Source: Lichenostomus cassidix
Lineage: Eukaryota > Chordata > Aves > Passeriformes > Meliphagidae
Direction: 5' to 3'
DNA length: 64,000 nt
NCBI GenBank assembly: GCA_008360975.2
Contig: CM039184.1
Coordinates: forward strand, 36,505,797-36,569,796
Shown: piece after piece, positions 61,300 through 64,000 of the stretch
Layout of the letters: every line of letters starts with the position of its first letter
Numbering within the stretch: position 1 is the stretch's first letter
The notes under the pieces: generated by a model
Told to the model about the DNA's origin: nothing
Databases searched by the model: none
What the model saw: the letters and a program-made list of their open reading frames with translations, nothing else
Program-made: the position numbers and the translations under genes

Positions 61300-61725
61300 G
61301 CTGTGGTTGTGTGTATAGATTAAGGAAGAAGGAGCTGCAAAGCAGTGCCATGGAAAGGGACCTGGGGGTCCTGGGTGGCGTCGAGTTGAATCTGAGTCAG
61401 CAGTGCCCTGGCAGCCAGGAGGGCCAACCCTGTCCTGGGGGGCATCAGGCACAGCATTGCCAGCTGGGAAAGGGAGGGGATTGTCCTGCTCTGCTCTGCA
61501 CTGGGGCAGCCTCACCTCGAGTGCTGGGAGCAGTTAGGTGCCTGTTAGAGAGTGTCCAAAGGAGTGCCATGAGGTTGGTAAAGGGTCTGAAGTGGCTGAG
61601 GATACTTGGATTGTTCATACTAAAGGAGACTTAGGGGAAATCTCACTGTGGTCTTCACTATCCTCTCCAGGGGAAGCAGAGGGGCAGACACTGATCTCAT
61701 CACAAGACCGTATGTACTAGAGATC
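61300..61725 (+). mobile_element. CR1 LINE ORF2 fragment
   Basis: Sense orientation. Diagnostic stretches are GGAAAGGGACCTGGGGGTCC, CAGTGCCCTGGCAGCCAGGA, GGGCATCAGGCACAGCATTG and GGGAGGGGATTGTCCTGCTC, followed by the region encoding the end of ORF2. It lacks a CR1 3' tip. It lies about 1.1 kb after the other intron-1 CR1 fragment, and the order shows that these are separate insertions or a rearranged one. Confidence 0.88.
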
Positions 61726-63125
61726 AGAGAGGCTCTCATTTTTCATTCATCTTGAGCAAGTGCAGATTAGTGAAGTTCAGAAAGAAATATGGTTTATAGC
61801 TGCAATTACTGTCACCAAGCTAGCTATTCCCAAATTTAAGTTCAAAGGGAGGGAAAAAAAACCAAGGTAATAGAACATTAACACAGGTTGTGGTAAGAGA
61901 AATTCTGTGACTTTTAGGACTGAAGAAAGCTTTTTGATACATGTAAACAGTCAGTTGATTTTCATATAGTTACAGTGTGCTCCTGATGAAATCGTGGACA
62001 AACTGCTTAATGTTTTACTGGTAATGCATTCTGGGATCTATGTTCTACAATGAGAAGGAAGAAGGAAATAGTGCCAAGAGTGATTGCACAGGAGGGAGTT
62101 TTCTTTATCCCATGCTTTCTATTTTCTTTGCATTTTCATGGCAGTTAAGGGATTGGGTTTTGAACTTTTTTTTTTTTAACCATCACCACTCCCTTCATAT
62201 GTGTTTATCTGTCTCCTTTGGTTGCCCATTCTACTGTTTTTTTCATTTTTACTGATTATCAGTGTTGTCCTGCATGAGAACCTTAAAATGCTAGAAGGTA
62301 TATTCTAAAGAAAAACATTGACTAAACCTTTGACTAACAAAACTCTACAAGATGATAGGTCATATTAAGGAAAATATAGACTTAAAAATACAAGAACGAA
62401 CAGAGAATGCAATAAAGATACATTTCTCTATTTCACTTATTTCACATTTTTCAGGAGGAACAGCGGAAATGACAAATACACCTACAAATAAAGGAGTAAA
62501 GCTTGATGACAAGGGTTCCCTTGCTATTATTTATTTAACTTCACAGTATTTTGTTCTAGCAAAGTACATTTTTCACAATGTGCCTTTCCATTACATGGTA
62601 TGTCCAGTTTTTCATAAAATTATGGCTTGCAAGGGAAAGGGCAGAATACCAAGTAGGCTCTACATCCATCAACGAAGTCAAATGTGTAATAGATTTTCCA
62701 CGCATTACATTATTTATCTTTCATATGTCCCCAGTGTTTGCCTCTATTATTAATAACAAAGGTCAGAACACTTAATATTTGGCAGCATGCTTGACACATA
62801 ATTGATGGTGCGATATGCTATAATGGTACTTCACGTATTTGCTCTGACTACACTTGTCAGCTCATTTCATTTTCAAGGATTTTGTTGACAGTACTTAATA
62901 TGAAAATGCTGCCTATAAAAATCCCCATTTTAATATGCTTATATTCTGTATTTATTGATTGACTGAAATGTATCGAAATCACATAATTAAATCTGAATGT
63001 TGAAATTATTTGTAAGCAAATGGAAATATTGCAAGAGAAAAGTATTTATAAACACTTCACTTGCATAATAATTTATTGAAACTTTCATGTATTTCAGTGC
63101 TAGTTTTTTGGAAGTTGATGCCAGC

Positions 63126-63160
63126 AAAAAAAAAAGAAAAAAGAAAAAAGAAAAAGAAAA
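63126..63160 (+). repeat. A-rich (AAAAAG)n tract
   Basis: A run interrupted by G at six- to seven-base intervals. Simple sequence in VEGFC intron 1. Confidence 0.85.
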
Positions 63161-64000
63161 TACTAAAAATATTCTAATTAACTATTGTAGCCACAGTTAA
63201 GAATTAAATTCAACTTTTACGCCTACTTCTATGATCTTACTAGAAAAGCCCTGCTTTTGATCTCCTGTGTACCCACTTGTCACCAGTAAACTTGCATGAC
63301 TGAATTTGCACTTTTAAGTTGCCATTCAATACAGTTACAAATCAGTGCCTTACAGAAGCCAAACAGTAACAGTGAGCATAAATTTTATTTCACATCACTT
63401 CAAATAAGTAGAAAGACCACCACAGTTAATATGAACTAAATCAAAACAACATGAAAACAGCAGAGAGATTAGAATCAGTCTCTGTTCTAAAGAGCTTACA
63501 AAGCATATCAGACAAACATAAAAAGTAAGAATCAAAGTACAAAATAAATAAATAAAAATCTGGACTATATTATGCTTTAAGTGACTTCTTTTCACTATGG
63601 CATTTTAAACACTAGGAATAACATCAGGAAAGAAAACAAATACATGGGAGGAGCGAGGGGAGAGAATGCACAAAGTAGATAGGCAAGGAAAAACAAATGA
63701 GTTTGGGAAGAAATTCAACAGAGAATCTGCTAAGGAATAAAAAGACTTTTGTTATAAGGATAAGCTTAAGGCTACAGACGTTTCACTTTTATGATATATA
63801 TCACGTCTTTTTTATCGTTTGGACCATTTTTTTGAGAGGAAGGTGCATAAACTGCTAGAGAATCATCTTAGGCTCATACTATTTAATATTGCTCCTCCTG
63901 TTTATAATTATAAGTATTTAAGCTGAGGTAGGTTATGTAAAATTTCCATGTTAAGGAAAATGCAATTTTATGCATGTCAGCATTTTTAGGGTAATGTTTT

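Larger units (their letters stand above)
58894..64000 (-). other. VEGFC: VEGFC intron 1 (3' part)
   Basis: The acceptor of exon 2 is at 58894-58895. No signal-peptide exon, CpG island or GC-rich promoter is visible up to the window end, so intron 1 is longer than 5.1 kb and the gene start lies outside. The interval holds two plus-strand CR1 fragments (60015-60211 and 61300-61725) with a GC-richer unassigned stretch between them, and an A/AAAAAG tract at 63126-63160. Confidence 0.85.

Noticed and set aside
61269..61634. 121-codon plus-strand frame
   Set aside because: Lies in the CR1 fragment and its edge; transposon-derived and out of the ORF2 context.
62352..62753. 133-codon plus-strand frame in VEGFC intron 1
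   Set aside because: AT-rich, no recognisable similarity, no splice or promoter context; consistent with chance.

Overview
The window is nuclear DNA from a bird, probably a passerine. The evidence is a set of truncated CR1 LINE fragments of the avian type (3' ends of the form ATTCTATGATTCT), one apparent avian LTR-retrotransposon fragment at about 25.14-25.38 kb, and a SINE-like fragment at 6265-6360. That SINE fragment joins the 3' half of a tRNA-Ile-like sequence to a CR1-like tail, an arrangement I know from passerine TguSINE1 elements. The sequence is AT-rich and gene-poor and shows no prokaryotic features.

One protein-coding gene is recognisable: VEGFC (vascular endothelial growth factor C) on the minus strand. 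Six coding exons, equivalent to human exons 2-7, can be placed to the base: 58893-58680, 56712-56522, 52039-51888, 49210-49101, 48848-48518 and 44036-43922. All visible introns are GT-AG, the reading phases join exactly, and there is no internal stop or frameshift. The joined exons give 1113 nt, which is 370 residues plus a TAG stop. This equals the human protein length (419) minus the 49 residues of its exon 1. Exon 1 (5'UTR, signal peptide, promoter) lies beyond position 64000. An AATAAA signal at 43542-43537 implies a 3'UTR of about 400 nt.

Layout: 1 to about 43.5 kb is a gene desert downstream of VEGFC, with scattered repeats (SINE-like 6.3 kb; CR1 at 18.3, 28.0-28.3 and 31.7-32.2 kb; LTR-like 25.1-25.4 kb), microsatellites, a few strong hairpins or palindromes, and less AT-rich islands that could be conserved regulatory elements. 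From 43.5 to 58.9 kb is the VEGFC body, with CR1 fragments in introns 3 and 2. From 58.9 to 64 kb is the 3' part of intron 1, with two sense-strand CR1 fragments.

Function: VEGF-C is a secreted ligand of VEGFR-3 (FLT4) and VEGFR-2 that drives lymphatic growth. The exons encode, in order, the N-terminal propeptide, the cystine-knot VEGF homology domain, the convertase cleavage site, and a cysteine-rich C-terminal propeptide with repeated C-x10-C-x-C-x-C motifs. I found no evidence of a new biological system. The less ordinary signals are non-coding: two strong hairpins at 27.5 and 29.2 kb, a CpG-bearing palindrome at 30.4 kb, a cysteine-rich open frame in intron 4, and a sharp third-position GC contrast between exons 3 and 4.
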